Origin: Lewinellaceae bacterium
Lineage (GTDB): Bacteria; Bacteroidota; Bacteroidia; Chitinophagales; Saprospiraceae
DNA length: 14,751 nt
Assembly: GCA_020636215.1 (NCBI GenBank)
Contig: JACJYG010000024.1
Span: forward strand, 1 to 14,751
Direction: 5' to 3'
In this document: positions 1 to 7,026 of the stretch, in pieces
Layout of the letters: each line of letters begins with the position of its first letter
Position numbering within the stretch: the stretch's first letter is position 1
Program-made: the position numbers and the translations under genes
The notes under the pieces: generated by a model
What the model was told of the DNA's origin: nothing
What the model saw: only the letters and a program-made list of their open reading frames with translations
The model's database searches: none

Positions 1-202
1 GGGTAGCGCTTCTGCCTTCACCAAGCTGCCTTCAAGGGGAGGATGAAGTCGCCCTTTCGTTACGCGAAAGGACCGGTAAAACTTTGAACTCAACTTTGCC
101 TTACCCGAAAAGATCGATAGAATGTAAAAGTATGCGGTAGGTAGCATCAGGGAGGGGCTCTCCTTTTACATTTTACATTACGCCCTTTACATTTTACATT
201 TC
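1..202. other. gene-free region downstream of the PaaE-type reductase
   Basis: No credible coding frame is seen here. The stretch lies downstream of the minus-strand reductase gene. It contains a duplicated nonamer CTGCCTTCA (12-20 and 26-34), a 7-bp hairpin CCTTTCG/CGAAAGG (53-59 and 65-71, 5-nt loop) without a following T-run on either strand, and TTTACAT heptamer repeats near the end of the gene. A minus-strand terminator for the reductase is not obvious. Confidence 0.6.
164..200. repeat. tandem TTTACAT heptamer repeats, two clusters
   Basis: The 15-mer TTTACATTTTACATT occurs at 165-179 and again at 186-200, start to start 21 bp apart. Each copy is itself two tandem TTTACAT heptamers. An exact inverted copy of CTTTTACATT (163-172) is present as AATGTAAAAG at 121-130, so the region can also pair into a loop. 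It sits 2 bp past the stop codon of the reductase gene. Whether it serves in mRNA 3'-end formation or is simple-sequence expansion cannot be told from one copy. Confidence 0.7.
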
Positions 203-1303
203 TTAGACATCATAGGTGATTTCCACTTCCGCCTCCGTGGGGTGCGACTGGCAGGTGAGAATATATCCTTCCGCCACTTCATCGTCGTCGAGGGCGAAAC
301 AGACATCCATCTTCACGCTTCCTTTCAGCACTTTTGCCATACAGGTGGAGCAGGCGCCTGAGGTGCAGGAGTAGGGTGGGTCATAGCCTTTGTCGAGCAG
401 CGTATCAAGGATCGTTTTACCTTCTGCGACTTCTATTTCAATTTCCGACCCATCGAGGTGCACTTTGACGTGCGCGCCGGCGGCGCCTTTAATGCGCTCG
501 CCATCGGCGGGCTTGGCGGCGGTGAAGTGCTCGGTGTGGATATGTTTCTTTTCGATGCCTTGGCTATGGAGGGCAGCCTCAACATTTTCGATGATATTGC
601 CAGGGCCACAGATGAAGTATTCGGCCTGTCGGCTGCGCATGGGGTTTTCCGTCAGAAAGCGGTTCACCTGTTTGGCGTCGATACGGCCCACTTCGCCCTG
701 CCAGCTCTGTTCGCCTTTTTTCATAAATCCGAACAGGCCGCTGCCCTTTTCCTTTTTAGGTTGGCTGAGGATGTGCTCTACAATAAGTTGGTTTTTATAA
801 CGCTGTCCCAGTTCTGCCAGTTGTTCGCGGAAGATAATGCTCTCTTCATTTCGGTTGCCATAGAGCAGGAAAACAGTACTCTGCGGTTCCACCTCCAGGA
901 TAGTGCGCAGGATGGACATCAGGGGCGTAATGCCACTGCCAGCGCCAAAGAGGTAGTAATCCTTGCGGTTGTCGGCATCGAGCTCGGTAAAGAAACGGCC
1001 CTCCGGGGGCATTACCTCTATCGTATCGCCGGCTTTGAGTTGGGTGTTGATGTATTTTGAAACCAAGCCACTTGCGACCTGTTTGGCCGTTATGGCAATA
1101 TAGGGGTCGAGCGGGCTGCTGCACATGGAATAGGCGCGGCGAACCTCTTCGCCATTGAAATGGAAGCGGAGGGTAAGATACTGCCCCTGCTTGTAGCGGA
1201 AAGTTTCTTTCAGGTTTTCCGGGACTTCAAAAGAGATCGTAGCGGCATCGGCCGTCTCTTGTTTGACTTCGTGAACTGTCAGCGTATGAAATTGCTTACT
1301 CAT
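203..1303 (-). CDS. PaaE-type NAD(P)H:[2Fe-2S] oxidoreductase
   Basis: This is a cytosolic electron-transfer flavoprotein that takes electrons from NAD(P)H through FAD to a plant-type [2Fe-2S] cluster and on to an oxygenase. Domain order is that of PaaE, the phenylacetyl-CoA epoxidase reductase. The FAD-binding barrel has RAYSMCSS at residues 56-63, the NAD domain has GAGSGITP (120-127) and CGPG (232-235), and the C-terminal ferredoxin domain has cluster ligands C313, C318, C321 and C351. The ATG at 1303 (366 aa) is preferred over the TTG at 1387, because the extra 28 residues look non-native and a good -7 element lies inside them; AGGA precedes the ATG. No paaABCD genes are nearby. The divergent neighbour is an AlkB-family hydroxylase, which suggests, but does not prove, that this is its electron donor. 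The family call is strong; the physiological partner is open. Confidence 0.9.
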   Translation of the reverse strand: MSKQFHTLTVHEVKQETADAATISFEVPENLKETFRYKQGQYLTLRFHFNGEEVRRAYSMCSSPLDPYIAITAKQVASGLVSKYINTQLKAGDTIEVMPPEGRFFTELDADNRKDYYLFGAGSGITPLMSILRTILEVEPQSTVFLLYGNRNEESIIFREQLAELGQRYKNQLIVEHILSQPKKEKGSGLFGFMKKGEQSWQGEVGRIDAKQVNRFLTENPMRSRQAEYFICGPGNIIENVEAALHSQGIEKKHIHTEHFTAAKPADGERIKGAAGAHVKVHLDGSEIEIEVAEGKTILDTLLDKGYDPPYSCTSGACSTCMAKVLKGSVKMDVCFALDDDEVAEGYILTCQSHPTEAEVEITYDV

Positions 1304-1354
1304 TGTTCCTGTTGGAATTTGCTGGGAATCCGAAAATGTGCTATTTTTTGACCG

Positions 1355-1387
1355 CAAACGTACGGGATTTTTGTAATAGTCCGACAA
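1355..1387 (-). promoter_or_regulatory. Bacteroidota-type promoter of the PaaE-type reductase
   Basis: Read on the minus strand, TACGTTTG (1362-1355) matches the Bacteroidota -7 consensus TAnnTTTG at every fixed position. An upstream TTG (1387-1385) is 22 bp away, within the usual 17-23 bp for a -33 element. The box ends 52 nt before the ATG at 1303, close to the spacing seen at the two ompH genes. This favours the shorter start for the reductase. Confidence 0.6.
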
Positions 1388-1405
1388 TAGTGGTCCGGGA
1401 TTGCC

Positions 1406-1436
1406 TTTGGAAATCCCAAGATCCAGGTGAATTTCG
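1406..1436 (+). promoter_or_regulatory. weak candidate promoter for the AlkB-family gene
   Basis: TTTG (1406-1409) is followed after 19 bp by GAATTTCG (1429-1436), which matches TAnnTTTG at four of its six fixed positions. Spacing is normal and the predicted leader to the ATG at 1499 would be about 55 nt. The -7 element has two mismatches, so this is a suggestion only. A short palindrome CCCCTGGGG (1448-1456) would lie in the leader. Confidence 0.25.
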
Positions 1437-1498
1437 AAATGGAAACACCCCTGGGGCCATTCGGTTCAGTAAGTGGTAAACATTCAATACCTAGGCTT

Positions 1499-2539
1499 AT
1501 GTGGAAGGATTTGAAATACCTCATTGCATACGTTGCTCCCCTGGCAGCTTATCTGGGCGTTTATATGCAGGGCGCCTGGTCGTTCAGCGGTGTTTACGTC
1601 GCTTTTGTGCTCATCCCTGTTTTGGACATGCTCACTCCGCAGTCGGAGGCCAACTACAGCCAGGAGGAGGAAAGATCCCGTTTGACTGACCGTTTTTTCG
1701 ATGTCTTGCTGTACCTGAACATCCCCCTTCTTTTTGGGCTGATCGTGTATTATTTCAATACGCTTTCTGAGGGTGGGTTGGCGCGGTATGAGATAGTGGG
1801 CATGACGCTTAGTGTAGGGATTATCGTAAGCACCATCGGCATCAATGTGGCGCATGAGCTGGGGCATCGCACCACCCGTTATGAACAGGGGATGGCTAAA
1901 ATATTGCTCCTGACGGCGCTGTACATGCATTTTTTCATTGAGCACAATCGGGGCCACCATAAAAACGTAGCTACCGACGAAGACCCCGCCTCTGCCCGCC
2001 TGGGCGAGACGCTCTACGCCTTTTGGCTGCGATCGGTAACAGGGAGCTACCGGAATGCCTGGCGCCTGGAACGGGAACGATTGGAAAAAAAAGGCCTTCC
2101 GGTTTGGGGTTGGCAGAATGAGATGGTGCGTTTTACCATATTTCAACTGGCCTACCTGCTGGCCATCGGACTGATCTGGGGCCCGTCTATGGCCGGCTAT
2201 GCGGTAGCGATCGCCGTGGTGGGTTTCCTGCTTCTGGAATCCGTTAACTATATTGAGCATTATGGCCTGCGCCGGGAAAAGCTGCCCAATGGCCTATACG
2301 AACGGGTGAGCCCACGCCATTCCTGGAATTCCGACCACGAATTGGGCCGCATTTTTCTCTACGAACTGACCCGCCATTCTGACCACCACTTCAAGGCTAC
2401 CCGCAAATACCAGGTGCTTCGACATTTCGACGACAGCCCCCAGATGCCGGCGGGCTATCCGGCCGCCATTCTCTTGTCGTTGGCGCCACCGGCATGGTTC
2501 CGGGTGATGGATAAGCGAGCGTTGTCAGTACGTCAATAG
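1499..2539 (+). CDS. alkB: AlkB-family membrane di-iron hydroxylase (alkane 1-monooxygenase)
   Basis: Integral membrane non-haem di-iron oxygenase expected to hydroxylate the terminal carbon of alkanes or similar apolar chains, using O2 and electrons from a redox partner. Numbered from the ATG at 1499 (346 aa), the histidine boxes are HELGH (119-123), HNRGHH (149-154) and HSDHH (293-297), with the AlkB signature NYIEHYG around H254. Several hydrophobic segments flank the boxes. The frame is open back to a GTG at 1427, and an ATG lies at 1439, but the family usually starts close to the first membrane helix, as in MWKDLKYL. The hydroxylase and PaaE-type reductase are divergent. No rubredoxin or rubredoxin reductase is in the window. 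It ends 1 nt from the convergent gene at 2541. The family is clear; the substrate (alkane, fatty acid, other) is not determined. Confidence 0.9.
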   Translation: MWKDLKYLIAYVAPLAAYLGVYMQGAWSFSGVYVAFVLIPVLDMLTPQSEANYSQEEERSRLTDRFFDVLLYLNIPLLFGLIVYYFNTLSEGGLARYEIVGMTLSVGIIVSTIGINVAHELGHRTTRYEQGMAKILLLTALYMHFFIEHNRGHHKNVATDEDPASARLGETLYAFWLRSVTGSYRNAWRLERERLEKKGLPVWGWQNEMVRFTIFQLAYLLAIGLIWGPSMAGYAVAIAVVGFLLLESVNYIEHYGLRREKLPNGLYERVSPRHSWNSDHELGRIFLYELTRHSDHHFKATRKYQVLRHFDDSPQMPAGYPAAILLSLAPPAWFRVMDKRALSVRQ

Positions 2540-2540
2540 T

Positions 2541-3962
2541 TCAGTACTCCAGTTTCACCAGGCGAAGCCGGTTTCGCCGCTCGCTCGGTACAATCAGTTC
2601 ATTGCCGTTCACCTGCAGCGCATCGCGGAAGCGCAGGCGCAGTTTCAGGTTTTCAGTGCTAAGCAGGCTATTGCGCTCGAAATCACCATTCCCATTCAGG
2701 ACATACTCGCTGACAGTATTCTCGTACTTGATCTCGTCATTAAACAGAAAGCGCAGGCTGGTAGGGGTGCGGAACAGGAAGTAGGACGAATACATGCCAC
2801 TGTCATCCTGCGAGTACTGCTTTTTGTGCAATACCGTTTTCCAGTGGATTTCGCCAGAGGGGTGAATGGAAATGACCAACACCTCATCGTAGTAGTAGTC
2901 TACGGCAAAGCGGCCGTTGACATCATAAAAGGTTCGGCTCATACTGGCGGCGCGGCGTTCGAATGTTCGATTACGTTCAGTAACAAGCAGGATGCCACCA
3001 TCCATCCGCAGGACGATATCGGTGATTTCCACCTCTGGGAGGCCCTTCGTGCGGTCGGCTTCTTTGCCCAGGACGGAGGAGACGAAATCCTCATCAAATT
3101 CGGTAAAGGCGAGGCGGAACTGCGTGGGTGCGCGGGGGTCGACACTTAGGTAGAAAATGCCATCTGCCCGTCCCAGGTTCTTATCCGAATACAACCCTCC
3201 GCCCACTAAAAGCCCGTTGACATTATCAAAGGTGAATTTGGCGTCGTAGGTTAACCGGCCATCCATGGGGAGGTCGTATTTCAATAATTCCCTGGATCGG
3301 CTATAAAAGGTGTAGGCCTCGAACGAGTGCGTTTCGCGTTTGGAGCGAAAATTGTCCTGTTCCAGAATCATGGTCATATTGCCCTCATTGTCCACGATCA
3401 TCTGGCGAAAATTCTGGTAGAAGTTAAAATCCTGCAGTTGGAGGGCAGTGTCCCATAAGGGCTCCATTTCATCCATGTCAAAGGCGAAGACTTTGACCAG
3501 GTCTTGTTTTTCGATGTAATAAATAAGGCCTTTGGAGCGGTCTTCAGAACGGACAAAGACAAAATTCGGAGTATAAAAAACAGCACCCAGGTCCATGACC
3601 GTCACAGAATCCAGCAGGTTGGCCCCCGGCCCGTATTTGTGCACTTTTATCAGGGTGTGCGATTTCATCCGGAACTGATAGATGACCGAGAAGTCCAGCT
3701 TTCTGCTGACCATTCCAATTACTTTGGGTTGGCGGGCATCCAATTCCAGTTCCTTACTCCAGGCTTCCTGCATCCGTTTATCAAAGGCGACAACTTCAAA
3801 GGAGTTATTTTTATCCCGAAACAATAGGGTACTCCCTCCCAACTCGCCAATGAGGTCATAGGCATAGTCAGAACGAAGGGTAATTGGTTCGGAAACCGTA
3901 ATTTTCTGGCTGAAGGCGATCAGGGGCCATATCCCTAATAGCAATGTGATCCAATTTTTCAT
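2541..3962 (-). CDS. secreted protein of unknown function
   Basis: I do not recognise this family. The 473-aa product begins with a clear Sec signal peptide: a short positive N-terminus, a hydrophobic core, and a probable cut after AFS at residue 18, leaving an N-terminal Gln. The mature chain has no further membrane segment. It is rich in short beta-like stretches alternating with charged turns, and has recurring patterns such as YDLIGELGG, LLVGGGLYS and DGGILLVTERN. These resemble the blades of a beta-propeller or other all-beta repeat fold, but no blade signature is firm enough to name. Aromatic residues are frequent. It is probably periplasmic or exported; no type IX C-terminal domain or lipobox is visible. 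The start is an ATG at 3962. It converges on the AlkB-family gene with a 1-nt gap and is divergent from the hydrolase gene at 4070. Confidence 0.75.
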   Translation of the reverse strand: MKNWITLLLGIWPLIAFSQKITVSEPITLRSDYAYDLIGELGGSTLLFRDKNNSFEVVAFDKRMQEAWSKELELDARQPKVIGMVSRKLDFSVIYQFRMKSHTLIKVHKYGPGANLLDSVTVMDLGAVFYTPNFVFVRSEDRSKGLIYYIEKQDLVKVFAFDMDEMEPLWDTALQLQDFNFYQNFRQMIVDNEGNMTMILEQDNFRSKRETHSFEAYTFYSRSRELLKYDLPMDGRLTYDAKFTFDNVNGLLVGGGLYSDKNLGRADGIFYLSVDPRAPTQFRLAFTEFDEDFVSSVLGKEADRTKGLPEVEITDIVLRMDGGILLVTERNRTFERRAASMSRTFYDVNGRFAVDYYYDEVLVISIHPSGEIHWKTVLHKKQYSQDDSGMYSSYFLFRTPTSLRFLFNDEIKYENTVSEYVLNGNGDFERNSLLSTENLKLRLRFRDALQVNGNELIVPSERRNRLRLVKLEY

Positions 3963-3997
3963 AGCAATTCATTTTCCAGCGGTATTCGGAATATAAA

Positions 3998-4073
3998 ATA
4001 AAATTTTATGGCATTATGTTTTAATGACTTTTTTGTCTGATAATATCAAAGCGCCATAAATTCGCGTTTATGG
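3998..4073. promoter_or_regulatory. divergent control region with three CCATAAA/TTTATGG copies and a start-codon hairpin
   Basis: The gap between the divergent genes at 3962 and 4070 holds a 12-bp palindrome ATAAAATTTTAT (3998-4009), TTTATGGC (4005-4012), its inverse GCCATAAA (4053-4060), and a third copy TTTATGG (4067-4073) that contains the ATG at 4070. The last two form a perfect 7-bp stem with a 6-nt loop. Two -7 candidates serve the hydrolase: TATGTTTT (4015-4022, 48 nt before the ATG) and TAAATTCG (4057-4064, with TTTG at 4032-4035, 21 bp upstream). With the first, the hairpin is in the leader and covers the start codon; with the second, the mRNA would be nearly leaderless. Confidence 0.4.
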
Positions 4074-4879
4074 AATTTATCTTTTCCTTTATCCTCCTTT
4101 TTCTGGTGCTGTACGGCATTATAGTGGTGATAGTATACCTGTTGCAGGAGCGGCTTGTTTTCCAACCTTATCAATTGGAAGAAGACTTTGAATTCTCTTT
4201 TGAGGCTCCTTTTCAGGAACTTTGGCTGGATGTTGGGGAAGCCGACAAGCTCAGTACTTTGTGGTTTAAAACCGAACAACCCTGTCGGGGGGTCGTGCTT
4301 TATCTTCACGGAAACCGGGGCAATCTCCTGCGGTGGGGCGAACAATATTCGAGCTTCACCCTGCAAGGGTATGATTTCCTGGCCATTGATTATCGGGGAT
4401 TCGGTAAAAGCACGGGCAACCCATCCGAGCAGGCCATTTATGAAGATGCAGAAGCTGCCTACCGGTGGTTGAAAGAACGTTATCCGGAAGAACAGATCGT
4501 GGTATACGGCCGTTCGCTGGGCTCGGCTGCGGCTTCCTGGCTCGGCTCCTTGCACCAGCCCCGACTGCTGGTTCTGGAAACGCCCTACGACAATATCCCC
4601 AACGTCATCCGGGCGCAGGTGGGCCTGCCCTTGCCTTCCGCATTGTTCCGCCTTCATTTTCGAAACGACCACTATCTGCAAAACCAGCAGGCTCCGGTTT
4701 ACATTTTTGCCGGCACAAATGATCAGGTAGTGCCTTTCCGCTTATCCCTGCGATTGCGGCCACTATTGCTTACTCCCGATCACTTTATCGTCATCCGGGA
4801 GGGCGCCCATCACAATCTGGCCTCTTTTCCGGAATACCAAGAACAACTGGAAAAGTTGCTGGCCGTGAAGCAGAGCTAA
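4070..4879 (+). CDS. membrane-anchored alpha/beta hydrolase
   Basis: A serine hydrolase of the alpha/beta fold, similar in layout to the BEM46/ABHD13-like group. Residues 1-26 form one hydrophobic N-terminal segment, likely a signal anchor, which would place the catalytic domain on the periplasmic side. The oxyanion region is LHGNRGN (79-85), the nucleophile elbow GRSLGS has S149, the acid is D218 in GTNDQVVP, and the base is H248 (or H247) in GAHHNL. All triad elements are present and the 269-aa length is normal. Substrate is unknown: esterase, lipase or peptidase are all possible. The start ATG at 4070 has no Shine-Dalgarno sequence and is the only ATG ahead of the membrane segment. The trmB start follows 49 nt after the stop, on the same strand, but trmB has its own -7 element, so they need not be one operon. 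Confidence 0.88.
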   Translation: MEFIFSFILLFLVLYGIIVVIVYLLQERLVFQPYQLEEDFEFSFEAPFQELWLDVGEADKLSTLWFKTEQPCRGVVLYLHGNRGNLLRWGEQYSSFTLQGYDFLAIDYRGFGKSTGNPSEQAIYEDAEAAYRWLKERYPEEQIVVYGRSLGSAAASWLGSLHQPRLLVLETPYDNIPNVIRAQVGLPLPSALFRLHFRNDHYLQNQQAPVYIFAGTNDQVVPFRLSLRLRPLLLTPDHFIVIREGAHHNLASFPEYQEQLEKLLAVKQS

Positions 4880-4887
4880 AAAATCAA

Positions 4888-4895
4888 TATATTTG
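4888..4895 (+). promoter_or_regulatory. -7 promoter element of trmB
   Basis: TATATTTG matches TAnnTTTG at all fixed positions and is followed by CCC. It lies 34 nt before the trmB ATG at 4929 and just after the hydrolase stop. No TTG is found at the right distance upstream, so the -33 half is missing or weak. The TTG inside this element also begins the longest open frame for trmB, which argues against that upstream start. Confidence 0.45.
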
Positions 4896-4928
4896 CCCTC
4901 CAATTTGGTGATCGTTCACGAAGTAATC

Positions 4929-5621
4929 ATGAGCAAGCGAAACAAACTGCAGAAATTTACGGAACTGCTGACCTTCCCCAATGTTTACGAAAATTTCAAC
5001 CCTGAAACGCCCCAACTCCATGGCTTGAACGGCGATCGGGTGGAACTTTGGGGTAAATGGGGAGAACAACACTTCGGCAACAACCACCCCCTGACGCTGG
5101 AACTGGCCTGTGGACGGGGAGAGTACACCCTGGGCATGGCCCGGAATAACCCGAACCGGAACTTCATTGGTGTGGATGTAAAAGGCGCGCGCATCTGGAG
5201 AGGAGCTGGCATTGCCCTCCAGGAAGCGCTACCGAATGTCGCTTTTCTGCGGACCCGCATCGAGCAGATATCCCTCTTTTTCGAAACCGGGGAAGTGAGT
5301 GAAATATGGATCACCTTTCCCGATCCTTTCCTGCATCGCAGCAAAATCAACCGCCGGTTGACGGCGCCTAACTTTCTGGCCGAATACCAAAAAGTACTCC
5401 GTCCCGGGGGGCTGATACACCTCAAAACAGATGATCCCAGCCTCTACGAGTTTACCCTCGGCGCCCTGGCGCAATACCCTGCCGCCGAAATTCTTTATCA
5501 GGATGACGACATCTATTCAAAACCGTTGCCAATGCCGGAACTGGAGTTGAAAACGTACTATGAAAGGATGCACCTGGACGAAGGGAAAACCATCAAATAT
5601 GTTCGGTTCAGGCTGGGATAG
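4929..5621 (+). CDS. trmB: tRNA (guanine-N7-)-methyltransferase
   Basis: TrmB transfers a methyl group from S-adenosylmethionine to N7 of G46 in the tRNA variable loop; it acts in the cytosol. The 230-aa product starts MSKRNKLQKF, the usual Bacteroidota N-terminus. It carries the SAM-binding loop LELACGRGEYT, the family motifs NFIGVDVKGARIWRGA and EIWITFPDP, the basic stretch RSKINRRLT, and the late motif IHLKTDDPSLYEFT. The usual Trp after FPDP is Phe here, a variation seen in several branches. The ATG at 4929 was chosen over a TTG at 4893, which falls inside a perfect -7 promoter element. The gene ends 3 nt from the convergent murI stop, with no room for a separate terminator. Confidence 0.95.
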   Translation: MSKRNKLQKFTELLTFPNVYENFNPETPQLHGLNGDRVELWGKWGEQHFGNNHPLTLELACGRGEYTLGMARNNPNRNFIGVDVKGARIWRGAGIALQEALPNVAFLRTRIEQISLFFETGEVSEIWITFPDPFLHRSKINRRLTAPNFLAEYQKVLRPGGLIHLKTDDPSLYEFTLGALAQYPAAEILYQDDDIYSKPLPMPELELKTYYERMHLDEGKTIKYVRFRLG

Positions 5622-5624
5622 GCT

Positions 5625-6425
5625 TCAAAGCAGGATGCCTTCCTCCACCTCCACCTCAAAACCGAGGATCAATTCCGCCATTTTTTTAAACTTTCCATCC
5701 TGGCCCGAGATGAAAAACCTGTGCCGGGGGAGCGCTTCGTGGCTGAGTTCATCGCGTTCGAGCAGTAAGCGTTCCACCTGGCGGGCTACAGCCGGCGCCG
5801 GGTTGATGATGGCCGCCTCCGGGCCAGCGATCTTTCGGATGAGGGGTAAGACAAAGGGATAATGCGTACAGCCTAAGACGAATGTATCGGCGCCGGCGGC
5901 CTGCATAGGGGTCAGCACATCGCGAAGCAGTTCTTCCGTCCGAGGGCCATCCACCTCGCCGGCCTCTATAAGTTCGACCAAGCCCAGGCAGGGGTTTTCC
6001 AATAATTCGACCGATTTGGCGAAGCGATGCATCAGGCTGGCGTAGCGTTGGCTTTTGAAGGTTCCTGCTGTAGCCAGCACACCAACTTTTCCGCTGCGGG
6101 TAGCTATAGCGCCGGGTTTAACCGCTGGTTCCATACCAACGATGGGTACATCGGGCCATAGTTGTCGAAGGTGTGTCAGTGCGGCTGCCGATGCGGTGTT
6201 GCAAGCTACGACAATGAGTTTGCAGCCCTTGGAGAGGAGGAAGCGGGTAATAGACTCGCTGTACTGGCGGATAGTTTCGGCAGGCTTGGTTCCGTAGGGT
6301 ATTCGGGCCGTATCGCCGAAATAAAGGATGGATTCAGCGGGAAGTTGCTGGAGAATGGCATAGGCGACCGTCAGGCCGCCTATGCCAGAATCGAATAAGC
6401 CAATAGGTTGGCTAGGCTTTGACAA
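5625..6425 (-). CDS. murI: glutamate racemase, TTG start
   Basis: MurI interconverts L- and D-glutamate and supplies D-glutamate for peptidoglycan synthesis in the cytosol. The 266-aa product has FDSGIGGLT with D12 and S13, the first catalytic cysteine C75 in VVACNTAS, and the second C186 with H188 in LGCTHYP. Length is normal. The only in-frame start that keeps the essential N-terminal IGLFDSG strand is a TTG at 6425; no ATG or GTG lies in frame between the upstream stop and the DSG motif. That TTG follows the stop codon of the ompH gene after one base, so translation is probably coupled to it. This is the last gene of the ompH-ompH-murI unit and converges on trmB with a 3-nt gap. Confidence 0.95.
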   Translation of the reverse strand: MSKPSQPIGLFDSGIGGLTVAYAILQQLPAESILYFGDTARIPYGTKPAETIRQYSESITRFLLSKGCKLIVVACNTASAAALTHLRQLWPDVPIVGMEPAVKPGAIATRSGKVGVLATAGTFKSQRYASLMHRFAKSVELLENPCLGLVELIEAGEVDGPRTEELLRDVLTPMQAAGADTFVLGCTHYPFVLPLIRKIAGPEAAIINPAPAVARQVERLLLERDELSHEALPRHRFFISGQDGKFKKMAELILGFEVEVEEGILL

Positions 6426-6426
6426 T

Positions 6427-6933
6427 TTACATGCCCAATTTTGCCCGAACCATAGTGCTTACATCCTGCGACTCTTCAGCGTAGAGAAGTACCCCCTGGT
6501 CGAAGATGAACTGGAAGCCGTTTTCTTTGGCTACATCTGCAATAGCTGTGTTCACTTTATCATAGATCGGCTGGAGGAGTTCCTCGCGTTTGTCCTGCAC
6601 CTGCTTCACCATATCCTGTTCGAACTTGGCAATGTCAGCTTGTGCTTTTTCCAGGCGATCAGATTCCTGCTGCTGCTGCAGTGGAGACAACTCCCCGTTG
6701 TCGACCTTCTGGCGTACCGCCGCATAATCCTGTTGCAGTTTTTCAACCATGCCCTGGCCCTTTTTCTGCAATTGCTTTTGCAGCGCCTCCAGGTTGGCGT
6801 CGGCCTGTTTGACTTCCGGCATTTCCGCCAGGATAGCGGCAGAATTGACATAGCCGAACTTCTGGGCCTGTGCAACCCCCATCATACTAAAGAAAAGAAG
6901 CAGGAGAACGCTGGCTTTAACAAATTTTTTCAT
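6427..6933 (-). CDS. OmpH/Skp-family periplasmic chaperone, second copy
   Basis: A Skp-like chaperone that in this family holds unfolded outer-membrane proteins in the periplasm on their way to the Bam machine. The 168-aa product has a signal peptide (residues 1-23, ending AQAQ). It then has the short strand KFGYVNSAAILAEMP, a long Gln/Lys/Glu-rich helical region (about 40-130) that would form the coiled-coil tentacle, and the closing strand FQFIFDQGVLLYAE typical of the trimerisation body. ATG at 6933. A perfect -7 element lies 44 nt upstream (6984-6977), so it can be transcribed apart from the first copy. It is followed by murI after 1 nt. Similar in length and layout to the first copy, but clearly diverged in sequence, so the duplication is old. 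Confidence 0.9.
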   Translation of the reverse strand: MKKFVKASVLLLLFFSMMGVAQAQKFGYVNSAAILAEMPEVKQADANLEALQKQLQKKGQGMVEKLQQDYAAVRQKVDNGELSPLQQQQESDRLEKAQADIAKFEQDMVKQVQDKREELLQPIYDKVNTAIADVAKENGFQFIFDQGVLLYAEESQDVSTMVRAKLGM

Positions 6934-6976
6934 CTGCGTTTTGTATTTAGGTTATCACAAGTGCGTAAAACGGCTG

Positions 6977-6984
6977 CAAAAATA
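6977..6984 (-). promoter_or_regulatory. -7 promoter element of the second ompH gene
   Basis: On the minus strand TATTTTTG (6984-6977) matches TAnnTTTG at all fixed positions, 44 nt before the ATG at 6933. It is almost the same as the element of the first ompH gene. No TTG stands 17-23 bp upstream, so the -33 part is weak. It would also drive murI. Confidence 0.5.
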
Positions 6985-6998
6985 GCCGATTTAGTGCG

Positions 6999-7026
6999 AA
7001 GTAAAAACTACAAGCTGTTTTTACTT
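6999..7026. repeat. 10-bp perfect inverted repeat over the stop codon of the first ompH gene
   Basis: AAGTAAAAAC (6999-7008) and GTTTTTACTT (7017-7026) are exact reverse complements around the 8-nt loop TACAAGCT. The stop codon of the first ompH gene (7023-7021, minus strand) lies in one arm. The stem is nearly all A-T with two G-C pairs, and no clean T-run follows, so it may be a weak terminator or 3'-end stabiliser, or a protein-binding palindrome near the next promoter. Confidence 0.55.

Noticed and set aside
53..71. 7-bp hairpin as a terminator of the PaaE-type gene
   Set aside because: No T-run follows on the minus strand and it lies 130 bp past the stop.
458..1060. Plus-strand open frame of 200 codons
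   Set aside because: Antisense to the PaaE-type reductase, no motif, no promoter.
1484..2260. Minus-strand open frame of 258 codons
   Set aside because: Antisense to the AlkB-family gene, whose histidine boxes make the plus-strand reading certain.
4046..4681. Minus-strand open frame of 211 codons
   Set aside because: Antisense to the alpha/beta hydrolase, which has a full catalytic triad.
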